Positions 11,656 through 22,699 of a stretch of 64,000 nt of DNA are shown in pieces. The stretch comes from Prorocentrum cordatum (Eukaryota; Sar; Dinophyceae; Prorocentrales; Prorocentraceae): positions 57,501-121,500 of the forward strand of contig CAUYUJ010014601.1 of NCBI GenBank assembly GCA_963575745.1, in the 5' to 3' direction. Within the stretch, counting starts at the first letter, position 1, and every line of letters begins with the position of its first letter. The translations under genes were made by a program, and so were the position numbers. Below the pieces are notes generated by a model. It saw only the letters and a program-made list of their open reading frames with translations, searched no databases and was not told where the DNA came from.

Positions 11656-11699
11656 TATATATACATCTATATATACATGTATATATAGATGTATATATA
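11656..11699. repeat. Perfect AT-rich palindrome (~42-44 bp)
   Basis: Centred on ACATGT at 11675-11680, each side extends as its exact complement (TATATATAGATGTATATA on the right) for about 21 bp. It could extrude a cruciform. It lies just before the dispersed repeat copies at 11718. Confidence 0.9.
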
Positions 11700-11717
11700 T
11701 ATACATAATCGCGCACA

Positions 11718-12060
11718 AGCGAGGACCCCGCCTGAGGCTTCCTGAAGATTCATGCCCCAGGGGCCCAAAACATGACGATAGGTACAGGTTTGTGATGACC
11801 CCTTGGGATTCAACACTTGAGGTGCGGGCACCATAGGGAGGGGGCTCCCGCCTGAGACTTCCTCGCAGGTCACTCGCAATCGAGGCCACCACCTGAGAGC
11901 TCTGGAAGATGCCATCAAGCCTCGGAAGGGACCCCCAAATACTGTTTCAGGTTCCAGAGGACCCCCATGGATGACAAACGCCAGGTGCGGGTCGCATAGG
12001 GGAGGGGCTCTCGCTCGAATTTTCTTCACGTATCACCCACACATGAAGCTCCCGCTCCAG
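11718..12060. repeat. Second cluster of the 8.7-kb dispersed repeat family
   Basis: Two and a half copies of the same ~150-bp unit as at 8716-9125, recognised from GACCCCTTGGGATTCA, GGTGCGGGCACCATAGGGAG, GGGGCTCCCGCCTGAGACTT and CCTCGCAG. Directly after it the DIRS-like element begins. Confidence 0.65.
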
Positions 12061-12090
12061 GCTTCCTCGATATGACATATCTAGTTTCTC

Positions 12091-12456
12091 GTGCGATGGC
12101 CGTTCTGGTTTCAAGTGCGGATGTGGTCCGCATTCCCTTCCGTGCGCAGTCTCGGGAGCACGCTCGCTTCCGTTGCGACATTCGCGGCGCAGCAGCTCTG
12201 CCGCCCTGGCTGGGCGGAGCTGCTGGCCGTGGCGGGCCTGCTCCTGGCGACCGCCGCCGTGTCCTCGTGTTGCGGGTGTGCGGCTGGGCTGGGGCTCGGC
12301 TTGGCCCTGAACCCGCACGGCGCCGAGTCAGTGGCCAGAGCGGGAGGTTGGGCGGCGAGGCGATTTGCGCACCGCAGACGGCATCGACCCTGCGGCGCCT
12401 CGCCGGCTACCGCGCGCAGTGAGCCGAGCCATGGAGATGAACGCTGCCCTGACTAG
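12091..12456 (+). pseudogene. N-terminal gag-like segment with a transmembrane helix (DIRS-like element)
   Basis: The frame reads WAELLAVAGLLLATAAVSS followed by CCGCAAGLGLGLALNP, one strong hydrophobic helix with a Cys pair, then a basic ARRFAHRRR stretch. In a neighbouring frame the basic part ends LRRLAGYRAQ. A single N-terminal membrane helix followed by an arginine patch is, to my recollection, common at the start of these dinoflagellate elements. Its function is unknown. Confidence 0.4.
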
Positions 12457-12506
12457 CGTGAAGCTGGTCAACATAGACTCCGTGACCGACGGGAACCCAG
12501 ACTGGC

Positions 12507-13563
12507 TTGTGTCACGCGTGGGGTCCCGAGCGCCGCACTTTCGCCGTGATTGTCATGCGGAGGCGAGGCGGCATCATGGTCGCGGCCCCTCGGGGCGCCT
12601 CGCCCGACGAGGATGTCCTGGGCCGAGGAGGCCGCCCTGTTTTCGGTGCCCGTGCCCAGGTCCAAACGACGGTGTCCGACGGCGGCCCCGACGAGGAGGA
12701 GCTAGTCACGGCCATGCTGGTAGACCTGGAGGTGACCTGGACGCGGCCGCGGGATCGCGGCCCGTATGCCTACGAGGATTCCCTGATGGAGGAGGACGAC
12801 GACTTCACGTATTACGGTCCGAACGGCTTTGCGTTGCCGCACTGGAACCCCGTGCTGGCGCACGCTCGGGACTGGGTGAACGGCCGCCCCCGAGGTCGAG
12901 GCCGAGGAGGCAGAGAAGGTCGTGGCGCGGGCCGGCGACGGCAGAGCCAGCGCCAGTGCCAGCGTCGGGGACCCCATGCAGGAGGTGTTGCGGGAGCTCC
13001 GGTCGCTGGGCGGCCGCCTGGCCACCCTGGAGAGCCAGGGGCCCGCGCCGCCGCCGCCGCCCCCGCCGCGCGCTGAGGCGGCGCCGCCTGAGCCGGAACG
13101 GGGGGCTCCGGCGGCGGCGCGGTCGCTCGCGGGCTGCCCTCCACGTCGGCTTAGAGGAGGGCCTCGGAGGCGTGCCGCCGCCCTGTCTGCGGCGCCGCGT
13201 GGGCCCAGCTGGCGGCCGCCGATGGCCGCCGTGCCCGAAGACGAAGAGGCCGACGACGCGGATGTCGAGGTGGGCGCCGAGGCGGGGCTGGACGCCATGG
13301 GCATGCGGACGGCCATCGCCCTGCTGCTCCAGGAGCAGCTGCGTCGCGCGCATGAGGAGCGACGGCTAAGAGCGAAGGCGAAGAAGAAGCACATCGCGGG
13401 CGTCGACGACTTCGGCGACGGGGGCGAGGACGACTCGGCGGGATTCGAGAAGCTCGCGACGACGCCGGGCGTCAAATATTCATCAGCTCGAGCGGGACGT
13501 TCGCGCAGCCCCATGGAAAAAGCCCGGAGGCGTTCGCCACCCGGGCGGAGGAGAACATTTTGA
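12507..13563 (+). pseudogene. Acidic/proline-rich gag-like segment (DIRS-like element)
   Basis: Two overlapping frames (12507-13076 and 12922-13563) together give an old ORF. The first has MVAAPRGASPDEDV and a very acidic EEDDDFTYYG block (about 12795). The second has a Pro/Ala spacer, EDEEADDADVEVGAEAG (about 13235-13285), and LLLQEQLRRAHEERRLRAKAKKK, a charged amphipathic helix. A frameshift between 12880 and 12960 separates them. This acidic, helical, low-complexity composition fits a structural gag-like protein; no enzyme motif is seen. Confidence 0.45.
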
Positions 13564-14246
13564 AGGCGCCGGAGGTGGAGAGGACGGACTCGCTCGGGGC
13601 GCGGAAGTACGCGAACGAGATGGCGCCCGTGGGGGCCCAGCGCGCGGCGGGGCGCGCGTCGGCGCCGCTGGCTCACATCCACGGGGCGCTGCGCAGCAAG
13701 AAGTACGAGCGGGCGAGGATGCTGACGCCGTTGGGGGTCAGCGCGGCCGGGCAGGTGTCCCGCGACGAGAAGTGGCAGGCCGCCCAGCGGCCGGCGGGCC
13801 TGGAGACGCCCAGTTGGGCCGAGCGATTATGCCAGAACGTGTGCCAGCTCTGCGGGGAACGCAGTCGAGCACGCACGATAGACAAGGTGCGGGTCGCGAC
13901 CATCGTCGCCGAACGGAAGGGCGACGACTACCCGATAAAGAGGCGGGGGCATCATGGAAAGCCCCCAGGGGAGGAGCCAGAGGATGGAATGCACGACGGG
14001 AGGCAGGGCTGGGCCGGTAGTTCTGCTTCGCGCTGCCCGACAGTGGCGGGCGCGAATTCGACGGGCGGGGCCGCCGCTCGCTCGGTGAATCTTGCGCGCG
14101 CAGACGCCGCCCACCTTCGCAATGCATGGTGGTGGCCTTTTTTTCCATGCCCGCCGTCTCCCCCGTGGCCGACAGCGACGAGATCGGTGGAATTTCGAGG
14201 GCGCCCGCAGCGCGGGCGCAGCAGCCAGGCGGTCTAGGACCTACGA
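13564..14246 (+). pseudogene. Linker between gag-like and RT regions (DIRS-like element)
   Basis: The frame 13560-14237 reads ILKAPEVERTDSLGARKYAN and continues with ARMLTPLGVSAAGQVSRDE, which looks like genuine protein until about residue 95 (13845). After that it turns low-complexity. It follows the gag-like frame in a different phase. No motif was recognised; it is listed as probable old coding sequence of the element. Confidence 0.35.
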
Positions 14247-15510
14247 GTGAGTGAACCTGCAGGTGCCGGTCCTTTCGCGCTTGTCGCTGGGCGGCGCGGC
14301 CACCTGGGATCGGCGCGCCGCCCCGCGGGAAAGTCGGCGAGTGGCGGCGGCAAGGAAGGGGCGGCAAAGTCCGCTGTGCGAGAGTGGGAGACAACGCTGG
14401 ACAAGCTGGGGTGCTGGCCACGCGGTGCTGCTGATCGAGTTTTCGGCTCTGGCAGGACCGCGGCGCCGTCTCTGGCGGCGGCAGAGGTGGGCTTCCCCCG
14501 AGAGGTCAGCGGCTTTTGCCCACGCCCCTTCCTGTCGGAGGTGAATCGGGACGCGCGCGAGCGGCCGAAAGAGTGTCTGAAGGCGGAGGGGGGGCGGATG
14601 CTGCTGCCGCCCGCGAATGACACCGCCGCGCGGTCGGAGCTGCTAAAGATGGCCGAGCGCCGGGGCGCCGCGGGCCAGCTGCGCCTCTTACGAACCGCGC
14701 AGGCGGGCGATCGAGGCACCGCGGAGCTGTTCACTGCGACGAAGAAGGAAGAGCACCTGGCCGACGGCACGGGGGCACCCGCTGGGGGGCTGGAGCCGTC
14801 GCCTGCCGCTCGCAGTGCTGATGCGCGGCCTGCCCCCGGGGCAGGGCCAGGTGGCGGTTGGCTCAGTCGACGATCTGGACAACTACTTCCGCGCGTTCGC
14901 CGGGGCCGCGGACGAGAATGCCCTGCCGCAGCCCGCGGGCGAGGCTGTGCCCGCGCGGCTGCTCCCCCACCTGAAGGCGCACGGCGGGCGCTCCCGGGGC
15001 GACGAGCCGGTGCGCCTCTGCTTCCAAGGCTTCAGCATGGGCGACCATCGCGCCACGGATCTGAACCAGGAGGTGTTGGAGCGCCGCGAGCCGCTGCCCT
15101 TGGCCTCGTCTGGCTACTAAGAGGGCGCGATGATCGACGATCGCGTGGGCACCCAGCTGGGGCCTCGACCCACTTGGCGGAGCTCTGCGGCCCAGATCCC
15201 GTTGCGCGACGCCGAGGCGTTCGCGGCCTCGGGCGACGCCTGTGCGGCCCGCGGCCCCCGGCGGAACCCGAAGAAGGCCAGCGGGCGGGAGGTGGTCTTC
15301 ACAGGCTGGGTCGGCGAGACCGAGGGGGGCGCAGGGCTGACGGGCCCGCCTCGCGGCGCGCTGCTGGCGCTGACGGGCGCGACCGCGGGCGCGGCGGCGC
15401 GCGGCCCGGCGCCCGGCGCCCGCGAGGCTGCTGGAGAAATTCGCGGGGAGCTGGGGCTTCTTCCAGCAGCGCAGGCGCTGCCTTCACAGCTGGTTCGACG
15501 CAGTGCATGA
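14247..15510 (+). pseudogene. Reverse transcriptase domain (DIRS-like element)
   Basis: The frame from 14247 carries the fingers region: ELLKMAERRGAAGQLRLL (about 14640) and AELFTATKKEEHLAD (about 14725), the usual 'F...KK....' strand. A frameshift near 14815 leads into the palm: GSVDDLDNYFRAF (about 14860-14900, motif A), VRLCFQGFSMGDHRATDLNQ (about 15010-15070, motif B region), an in-frame TAA at 15118, then MIDDRVGTQ (about 15130, motif C catalytic Asp pair) and RNPKKASGREVVFTGW (thumb side). The stop and frameshift make it inactive. Confidence 0.6.
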
Positions 15511-17004
15511 GGGGGCCAGCCCGAGCGGGGGGCCGAAGGAGGTTTTCCATTTGTCCGCGGCCGCGCGGAGCGAGCCCACGCGCGCGGGCGTGGCGGGTTC
15601 CCTCTGCGCCTCCTGCGCGCGCGCTGAGCCGCCGGTCGAGATTTCCGGCGCGGATTCTTCGCCTTCCGCGTCGGGGGCGCGCCGAGCTCGGCTCTCCGAG
15701 TGGGCCGCGGCACAGCTGTGGAGGCGCCGCGATCGCGCAGACTGCGCGACCTCCCCGCCGCGCCCGACCCAGGCAGCCACCCGCGGGCGGGGAGAGGAGG
15801 CAGACGCGAGCAGCGACCCAGAGTCGGAGTTGGATGGCGCGCCGACACCGTTCCAAGCGTTGGGCAAAGCTGCCCTTGATCAGCGCGCTGATCAACGTGC
15901 CGCAGGCTTCCCAGGGCCCCCGCGGGGCCACCTCCCCTTGGCGTTCGGTTTCCTGGAGCTGCGTGGGAGAGGGGGCCCCTCAGTCATGCCTGGGCTCGCG
16001 AGAAGGTTTCGTGGCGGGCCCGATCTTGGAACTGGAAGAGGGTTGGGACCTGCTACGGAGCGACGTCTTTGCCTGGCTGGTGTTCATGCTCACCCGCCAA
16101 AGAGTGGCGTTTGGGATGGGTGCCGCCGCGCATTGCGATGAGCCCGGCAAGATGCCCGCGCCTTCGGGATCGGATGGCCCCGCGGGGCTTCGGCGCGCAG
16201 GAGTTTCAGACCCTGGAAGGCAATAGCCGCGCGCTCCAGAGCATGTTCTGCTTGACCTTGTTGCAGACCTCGGTGGGTGGGCGATTTTTTTTTGGGGGGC
16301 AGCCGACCTGGGGCATGATGAGGTTCTTCCCTGTGTGGCAACTCTTGGAAAGTCTGGGATCGTCGCGCACGGCCTCCGATTGGTGCAGGCGTGGGAGGGC
16401 TTGCCGAACGCTGACGGTCTTGCTGCGCAACACCTCCTGGCCCCCCTCGCTCGGTCGCCGTTGCCCACCGCGGGTCTGCCGCGACGCGGGCCTCTTGCTA
16501 CAACTAGTTTTTTGTTGCGCCATGGCCCAGTTGGCATGGCTGGAGCGGGGCAGCTGCGACGCCTTCCTGAGCCAGGCCCAGGAAGACCGACCGTGGGTCT
16601 ACAGGCGCCGCGCACCTCATTCGCGGGCAGTTTATCCATCAGAGCGCATGTCTCGGAAGCACATGCCACATAGCAAATTCCAGCGCCAGAGCCACAACAA
16701 CACGTTGGATTGCCAGGTGCGTCGAAGTCTCAGAAAGCGCCTCCCAGCCAACAGCAGACCCGCGATCGGAATATATACCAATGTGCGTATGGGGGCGGGG
16801 GCCAAAGGCCACAGCGCATCTTTGATTCTAGATTCCGCGAAGCGCGCGGAGAGAACTTGCGCGTTGGGCCGCGACCTGCGCCCGCAGTTCGCTCGCCCCC
16901 CCACCTGGAGCACCCGCGCGGATTGCACAACGGACGGCGAGCGCCCGCCCCCCTCGCTGGCGGCAGCCACGGCGGCTGGCGCAGCTCTTGGCGCGCGGCC
17001 CTGA
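15511..17004 (+). pseudogene. RNase H-side region of the DIRS-like element
   Basis: The frame 16069-17004 contains GQPTWGMMRFFPVWQLLESLG (split in reality over about 16300-16360) and, in the alternative frame, HLLAPLARSPLP. An 'E-Q-P-x-W/S...W/F' block followed by 'PLA' recurs in dinoflagellate retroelements, as in the copia element at 1510. Near 16760-16940 it reads AIGIYTNVRMGAGAKGHSAS, LGRDL and DCTTDGERPP, which fit the last RNase H strand/helix and the degenerate 'NPAD' end block. 15511-16068 has open frames but no motif. Confidence 0.45.
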
Positions 17005-17200
17005 GACGGCGCGCGGTAGGCTGGATGGCTGCGACCGCGCCGCGCGGCCCTGGCCCGCTGGGCTTCGCTAGCTCGCCTGGGCCTCGGCGCGGGCGTCGCC
17101 GGGCTGGGCGGCTCGACCCCCGGCGCCCCGCGTCCGAGAGAGGCGCGGCCTGGAGCGGGGCAACGTCTCGGCGCGCACGGCCAAGCGACGGACGGAGCTG

Positions 17201-18151
17201 TTGACTCTTCGTGGCCCGGGCGGCGCCGCGCCTGCCGGGCTGGGCGCCGCGCGACTTGGCGACGCGACGACAGAGCGCCTTCTCCATGTTGGTCGACGAG
17301 TTCGCGCTGTAGGCCTGCGTCGCAGGCTGGTCGAAGTCGCCGGCGTCCGACGCGGAGCTGGCGGCGCGCGACGAGTTCCTACGGCTGCGGGACATGTTGG
17401 GCGGCGCTTGGCGGGACCTGGAAACCCGCGCCAACCTGGGGCCGCCCGCGTCGCACCCTCCGCGCTCACAGATACTGCTTCACGCGATGGTGGTTACAGC
17501 GCCGCCGTGAAAGCAGCGGCAGATTGCCGCCCGGCTCTCGAGCGGCTGCTACGCCACGCTACGGCCGCGCGAGTACTTAGGGCTGACCTGGGACGAGTTG
17601 GTCCTCCCGCAGGCCCACGCGGGCGGCGAGGTGATATCATTCGGGCGGAAGAAGCCAAGACCCATCGGCGAGGGGCTCGCCGTCGACGCGCGCGTCTCAA
17701 CGAGCCCATCGCAGTTGCGTTCTTGGTCGCATGCGCCGCGAGGCGCAAGGGCTCCGAGATGATCTGGAGCAGCTCTGGCTCGGGCTTCCGTCGACGCCTT
17801 GATGCTATACTACGACATGCATTTACTGGACCGGGTGCTCCCATTGTTCTGCCCTCGCCCCTGCGCCCGGGGGGCGCCGCGTATTTCTTCGAGAAATGGG
17901 GCGAGGATGCCGATCGGTTGCAATGAAGAGTCCGGTGGGCCAGCGTCAAGATGGCGAAGTATTGCGCGCAGGAGTTGAACGCCCATCGGCCGTTGAGAGA
18001 CATGCGGAGTAGAGTATTCGCGAAGACAGATACCCGGAATTCGTTGCTTGTTTCTGCGCTGGTCGACTACATGCCCCTTGTCGTGGAGGGTGGGTTCGAC
18101 GTTTGGGTCGCCTTGTGGAAAGTTTGTGCCTGGCGGCGCGCTCCCGCGTGA
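17201..18151 (+). pseudogene. Tyrosine recombinase domain (DIRS-like element)
   Basis: One frame runs across the segment with a single TGA at 17924-17926, where a Trp codon is likely ancestral. Visible blocks are IIRAEEAKTHRRGARRR (about 17630), RRKGSEMIWSSSGSGFRRRL (about 17745), LRPGGAAYFFEKWGEDADRL (about 17861) and VRWASVKMAKYCAQ (about 17933). Arg in LRPGG equals the box II catalytic Arg; its usual His three residues earlier is Ser. Trp in RWAS replaces the second His/Trp, and Tyr in MAKY would be the nucleophile. The first catalytic Arg (about 17550) lies in another frame as REYLGLTWDELVLP. Confidence 0.65.
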
Positions 18152-18204
18152 AAGCCCCCCCTCGCCCCGGACATATCGTGGGAAAAAGGGGGGCCAGTGG
18201 GCTC

Positions 18205-18640
18205 GCTGGCGCAACGACATTCTGCGTCAGTTGCAGGCTGCTGCGCAGCCACAGGCATTCCTTGAGTCGGATGAACAATATATGATATCGGTATCGATTT
18301 AGATAGATACGGCCGCTTCGGGACGCTCATATTGCGTCGCTGCGCGACGGCTCCGAACGGCCCCAATCAGAGCAGCAATGAAAACTATTGTTTACCGTGC
18401 GATGTCCGTTTAGATTTCGAATGCATTCCGCCTCCCACTCCCATCAGCGGGCTCGCCAACGCAACAATGATCTGCGTCAGTTGCGGGCTGCGATGCAGCT
18501 GCAGGCTTTCTTGAGTTGGAAAAAAGGTATGTGACATATACGTATATACATTTATATACAGTCGTTTCGCGACGTCTAGATTGTGTCGCTGCGCGACGGC
18601 TCCGAACGCCCCCAGTCAGAGCAATAACGGATACGTGGAT
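18205..18640. repeat. Tandem duplication, ~240-bp unit
   Basis: The block 18205-18375 (GCAACGACATTCTGCGTCAG, then GTCGCTGCGCGACGGCTCCG) recurs at 18447-18625 (GCAACAATGATCTGCGTCAG, then the same GTCGCTGCGCGACGGCTCCG). The GTCGCTGCGCGAC core is itself an inverted repeat. Between the halves are AT-rich TATATACATTTATATACA-type linkers. Confidence 0.75.
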
Positions 18641-18675
18641 GTGTCGGTGTGTGATGCAATGCATTTTGTGTGGGC

Positions 18676-19195
18676 GCGATGATGGTGGTGATGATGGTGA
18701 TGATCGTGATCATGATCATGATGGTGATGACGGTGATGTTCAAGTTGATACTGGTGGCAATGACGATGATGATGACGATGGCGATGACGATGAGGGCCCG
18801 TTCCAGTGCAACCGCGCAGCGGATGGTGATGAGAACGATGGTGGTGATGGCGATGCTGACGATGACGATGATGTTGACGATGGCGATGACGATGGAGATG
18901 GCGATGGTGGTGGCGATGCTAATGATGACGACGATGATGATGGTCATGATAATGATAACTATGGATCGCCGTGGTCGTATGATGCGAATAATGATGGTGG
19001 TGACGATGACGATGAGGTGGTGGTGATGATGAGGATGGTGGTGATGATGGTGATGACGGTGTGATGATGAAGATGATGATGCGCATTATGATAATGATGA
19101 TGGTGAGCATGATCATGATTATGGTGGTGGTGATGATGGTGATGGTGGTGGCGATGGTGGTGGTGATGGTGCTGGTGGTGATGATGATGACGTTC
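18676..19195. repeat. GAT/GGT-rich minisatellite (GATGATGGT-like)
   Basis: About 520 bp of loosely ordered GATGGT/GATGAC/GATGAT triplets, interrupted once (about 18790-18835) by AGGGCCCGTTCCAGTGCAAC. Poly-Asp/Met/His frames in all phases are artefacts. A complementary CATCAT array lies at 59763-60620. Confidence 0.9.
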
Positions 19196-20500
19196 ATGAA
19201 GGTTTGGGTGGGTTTGAGGACGGCGCGGGGCGCTTACTGAAAACAAGAACCCCAAAGGATGTGGGGAAGAAACACATACGAGACCACACAGGGCACGGGG
19301 AGTGCGCGTCCGAGTTGCGGCAAGTGGACGCCGATGCCGTTCTCCATTCTCGAGGATACGGGCGCTGGAACGCGGGAAGGCGGGGGGGGCGCGGGCGGTC
19401 GGGGCCGCCGTTGGCGCATGCGGCGCCCGGACCGGCGCCGGCTGACCACCGATGCGTCAGTCGGTGGCGCAACAGTGGCCGCGCGCGCTCACGGGGACTG
19501 GCGGGAGACAGTCTCCGGAGTTCGGTCGCCATGAATCAGAGGCGCGTGGTGCATACACTACGTCGTCTGTTTGGCCAAGGATCGAGTGATCTAAGGGGGG
19601 GACTTCGGTGTAGAGAGACGCCCCCACATCCCAGAGCTTGGGAAGCCGAGGCATGTGTATACCGAGTTGCCTGAAGAAGCTTGAAGTGTACACACCCCAG
19701 CTTCCCACATGAAGCATGTTGGTCCCAGGGGGAACGGGTCCGGAGGTTCTTCGACGTTTTTGGCCTCTCCGAGACTCGGAGAAACGATTCAGCACGAAAA
19801 GTTGTCTTGAAGGAAAGCACCAGGATCCAGGATCCAGTCCCGATGGCAACATGCCCACAGTGCCACGCTGTGGGCGGTTGGTCTTTTGCACGTGCCATTT
19901 TTAGATCGTACATTACCGAAGTTTCCGTTGGTCTTAGATTGAATATCTATCGCCGAATGGCGCCCAATGTCGCTCAGTAGCGCCAAATAGGGTCCAACAG
20001 CGCAGCGCCGAACGCCTCTCAGTTGGCGCCCAAAAGCGACCAATAGCGCCATGCGAGGGCATTCTGTCGGCGTTGCATGCGATTAGACGCGGCATTGGGC
20101 AATATGGGGACGACCAAAAGCTTCCCTGAGTTGATCTATCCATCTTTGCCGTAAGTACACCAGCCGCCCTCGTCTACGACGGCACGCAAGTGCGTTGCGC
20201 GAGTACGGCAGGTTCGCGCCCCCTTCACGGGGTGGCGATCCCAGCGCTGACGTCCAGGCGTTCAAGGTCAACCGCCAGTGTTCCGGAATCGGCTGATACC
20301 GAGCGATTTGCGCTATCGGATATGGTACCCGCATGTTGCAGATGATGAAGGTGATCCCCCCCTTCACCCCTTCTATCTGATTATCCACGGGGTGTACGTG
20401 GGTTCAAATTGCCACAAGAGGCGGGGGGGGGGAATGTTGGGCGAGATGTATCATCAACCCAAAAGTTCGCATCGTCGCTCTGATCGTCATATCACGCATA
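19196..20500. other. No defensible gene; short dispersed motif region
   Basis: A 156-residue open frame at 19204-19674 is Arg/Gly-rich with no recognisable motif. 19930-20060 holds several 'TGGCGCCCAA' / 'AGCGCCAAATAG' variants, a possible small repeat. Nothing else was seen. Confidence 0.4.
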
Positions 20501-20504
20501 GCAC

Positions 20505-20870
20505 CATTCCCTCTTCCTTCTCCTCCTCCCTCTCCTCGTCCTTTTCCTCTTCTTCTGTGACTACACTCCTCTCCTTCATCCCTCCGTGCCCCGCCCGAAC
20601 GTTTTACAATCTGCACACAGCAACCATGAGTACTCACTCCTGCGAGGCCCGAAAGTTTGAACGGTCTGGGAATATCCTCCTCCTTTTACGTGTTCTCTTC
20701 CCTCTACTCGTCCTCTTCCTCCCCTCATGTGACTGCTGCTCCTCCTACCTCTACTCCTCTTCTCTGTCTCGTCCTCCTTCTCCTCCTCATCCTCATCCTC
20801 ATATCCTTCCTCTCTCCGCGCCATCCAATATCTCATTCAGACATCCCAACATCGATATCTCCAGGACAAT
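20505..20870. repeat. Pyrimidine-rich tracts (TCCTCCTC) around a short unique island
   Basis: 20505-20585 and 20680-20830 are almost pure CT on the plus strand, giving Ser/Leu-rich frames. They resemble expanded intron polypyrimidine tracts or triplex-prone mirror DNA. No exon can be attached. Confidence 0.7.
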
Positions 20871-21576
20871 GTGATTATCCTCCCAGGAACCCGAACTTTA
20901 TGATCCTCACGGTGCAATTCTCAGCGGCATAGGGTACAGGCTTGTGGCTTCGGGTTGCGCACAGACAGTCCCTTCAGGTAGTCCCAACTGGCCTTCACAG
21001 GCCCCCCAGAAAGTCCCAGCTGGCCTCAACGGTCCCCCCCCGTAGTCCTGGGGTCCCGTTGAGGCCCTTTGCGGCTACTCGGTGGGCCTGTTGAGGCTTG
21101 CCAGGACTACCTGGGGGCTTACCAATCGGAAGGCCTGGATCGTTTAGTGTTGGACGATTCGCGTGGGGTCGGAGGCCTACGCGCGGCTGGTCACGACGCT
21201 CCAGGCCTCAAGATTGGGGCCAGAGTAGATGGGGTTGGAGGATCGCGTTGCACCGGCGATGCGGTACGGTCCGGAGTTCAACCTTCAACGTCCCGATGTC
21301 TCTGGTGCGTCGGCGGTGCGGCGCGATGCGCCGACCCCATCTGTGTACAGCCGACAAGATGACACAGGAACCATTTTGGGCTTGGACAGGTCTCCAGTGT
21401 TGGGCCGTTCCTGAGATTCAAGTCGGGGAGTTTGTTTTTGGCCGATGCTACCGTGGTCAGGAAACATTTCGTTCCGTATTCATAGTCCTTGATAGTACCA
21501 CAATTTTTACGTTTTTTCTGTTAGCACGGTGACTGTTTCAGAAATCTGAGCATTGTTTTGAAACACTTGGGAGGAC

Positions 21577-21710
21577 GACGACCATGTGGAAGCCCGTGTG
21601 GTCTGTCTTGAGAGTATCTCTGGGCTTGGCTAGGCCCCCCCAAGAGGCCACCGCAGCGATCCTTCTGCCCAGTCTCATCGACGTTGGTATATCCGTGGTC
21701 GAAGACTGAC
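21577..21710 (+). repeat. Dispersed repeat, copy 1 (second copy at 27668-27790)
   Basis: Both copies start GACCATGTGGAAG / ACCATGTGGAAGTC and share TCTTGAGAGTAT / CTTGAATTGATAT, 'GGGCTTGGCTAGG' against 'GGGTTGGGCTGG', and 'AAGAGGCCACCGCA.CGATCCTT'. The same orientation and about 125 bp of alignable sequence indicate a shared ancestor. No coding sense was found. Confidence 0.6.
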
Positions 21711-22002
21711 CTAAACCGGTTTAATCCCGCATAATCTTGCTCGAGCTTAGGCCCCTTAATGGCCACCATTCGTTCTTACGAATGCCCCCCAGCCTTTTCC
21801 CCCTAGCTTATGGCAGCACGGTGGGCGCACCCCGAAGCCCCACTCGGGATGCCTCCAGGCACGGGCTTGCCGTGGCAAGGGGGTCGCCCTCGACGAATCC
21901 GCACTTTCCTGGGCGGGGTGTGCTACGGGGCCCCAACCGGTGATGAATGGACGGTGTGGGTTCGATGCGCCCCCCCTTGGGCCTAGCTGGGCGGGGCTAG
22001 GA

Positions 22003-22190
22003 CAGGGATGTGCCTGGGCCCCATTTCTAGGGCCGCCACGAGGGTGCGAAGTTGTTTGCGCGTCGCGGTCTGGGCGATGTCAGAGCACGAGCGAGGGGCG
22101 GGCGGGGGGGGGGGTCGGCGCGAGAGCGCGAAGTTGTCGAGGTTCGAGGAGCGCGAAGCGCGAAGCACGAAATCAGTTGCCGTAGGGTTC
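22003..22190. repeat. GCGCGAAGCGCGAAG-type dispersed repeat
   Basis: 22027-22175 (GGCCGCCACGAGGGTGCGA..., GCGGTCTG.GCGAT.TCAGAGC, AGCGCGAAGCGCGAAGC) has a diverged relative at 27083-27225 starting GGCCACCACGAGGGTGCGAC and ending in AAAGCGCAAAGATCATTGCG. A GC-rich short interspersed repeat is likely. Confidence 0.5.
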
Positions 22191-22230
22191 CTTCTGTTCC
22201 GATGTTGTCCCTGTCCTGGCTCCGTCGTAG

Positions 22231-22512
22231 AGGCCTTGGCCCTCCTCGGAGGGGGCGCGGGGCGCCCGCAGCCGCGGGAGCGGGCGGCGCGCCCTGCCAG
22301 GGGGCTCCTCGCCCGCTCTCCCGATCGCCCGCAGGGCCACCTCCAGGGCCGGCTCGCGGGGATCCCGGTTTGGAGGAGGAAAAGGTACCCATATCGCTAC
22401 CTTCGCCAGGTTTCGCCGTTTCGGGCCTCCTCGGAGGCCCTCGTCCCTACCGTTGGATTCGCCCCGAATTTCTGGTCAGAACACACCCCGGGAGCGATCT
22501 GGGAGTAGCAGT
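22231..22512 (+). repeat. ~280-bp dispersed repeat, copy 1 (copy 2 at 53204-53489)
   Basis: Nearly identical to 53204-53489 over the full length: GGCCTTGGCCCTCCTCGGAG at the start, GCGCCCTGCCAGGGG, GATCGCCCGCAGGGCC and GGGATCCCGGTTTGGAGGAG in the middle, and TTCTGGTCAGAACACACC at the end. The high identity implies a recent or conserved dispersed element about 31 kb apart in the same orientation. Long reading frames through it are not taken as genes. Confidence 0.85.
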
Positions 22513-22699
22513 ATGGTTACCTTTTGGTTTCCCCAGTCTCGGCCTGCTTTCGGACGTTGCGCCGTGGGGGGATTTTTTGATTGCGCTCCGATTCGCCGAG
22601 AAGACGGTCAGCTTAGTGCGGCACTCACTAGCTGCAGACGCTGGCTGTGACAACTGGGAACGATGCAACACTGCGTACATGCTGCACGGGCGCCAAGGT

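Larger units (their letters stand above)
12072..18160 (+). mobile_element. Decayed DIRS-like (tyrosine recombinase) retroelement
   Basis: About 6 kb of plus-strand coding remnants in the order gag-like with a membrane segment, reverse transcriptase, RNase H and tyrosine recombinase. The RT palm shows DDLDNYF (motif A), LCFQGFSMGD (motif B region) and GAMIDDRV (motif C). The 3' end shows LRPGGAAYFF and RWASVKMAKY, matching the box II arginine and the nucleophilic tyrosine of tyrosine recombinases. RT plus tyrosine recombinase, with no DDE integrase, is diagnostic of DIRS-type elements. Stops and frameshifts make it inactive. Termini and target duplications were not found. Confidence 0.65.
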
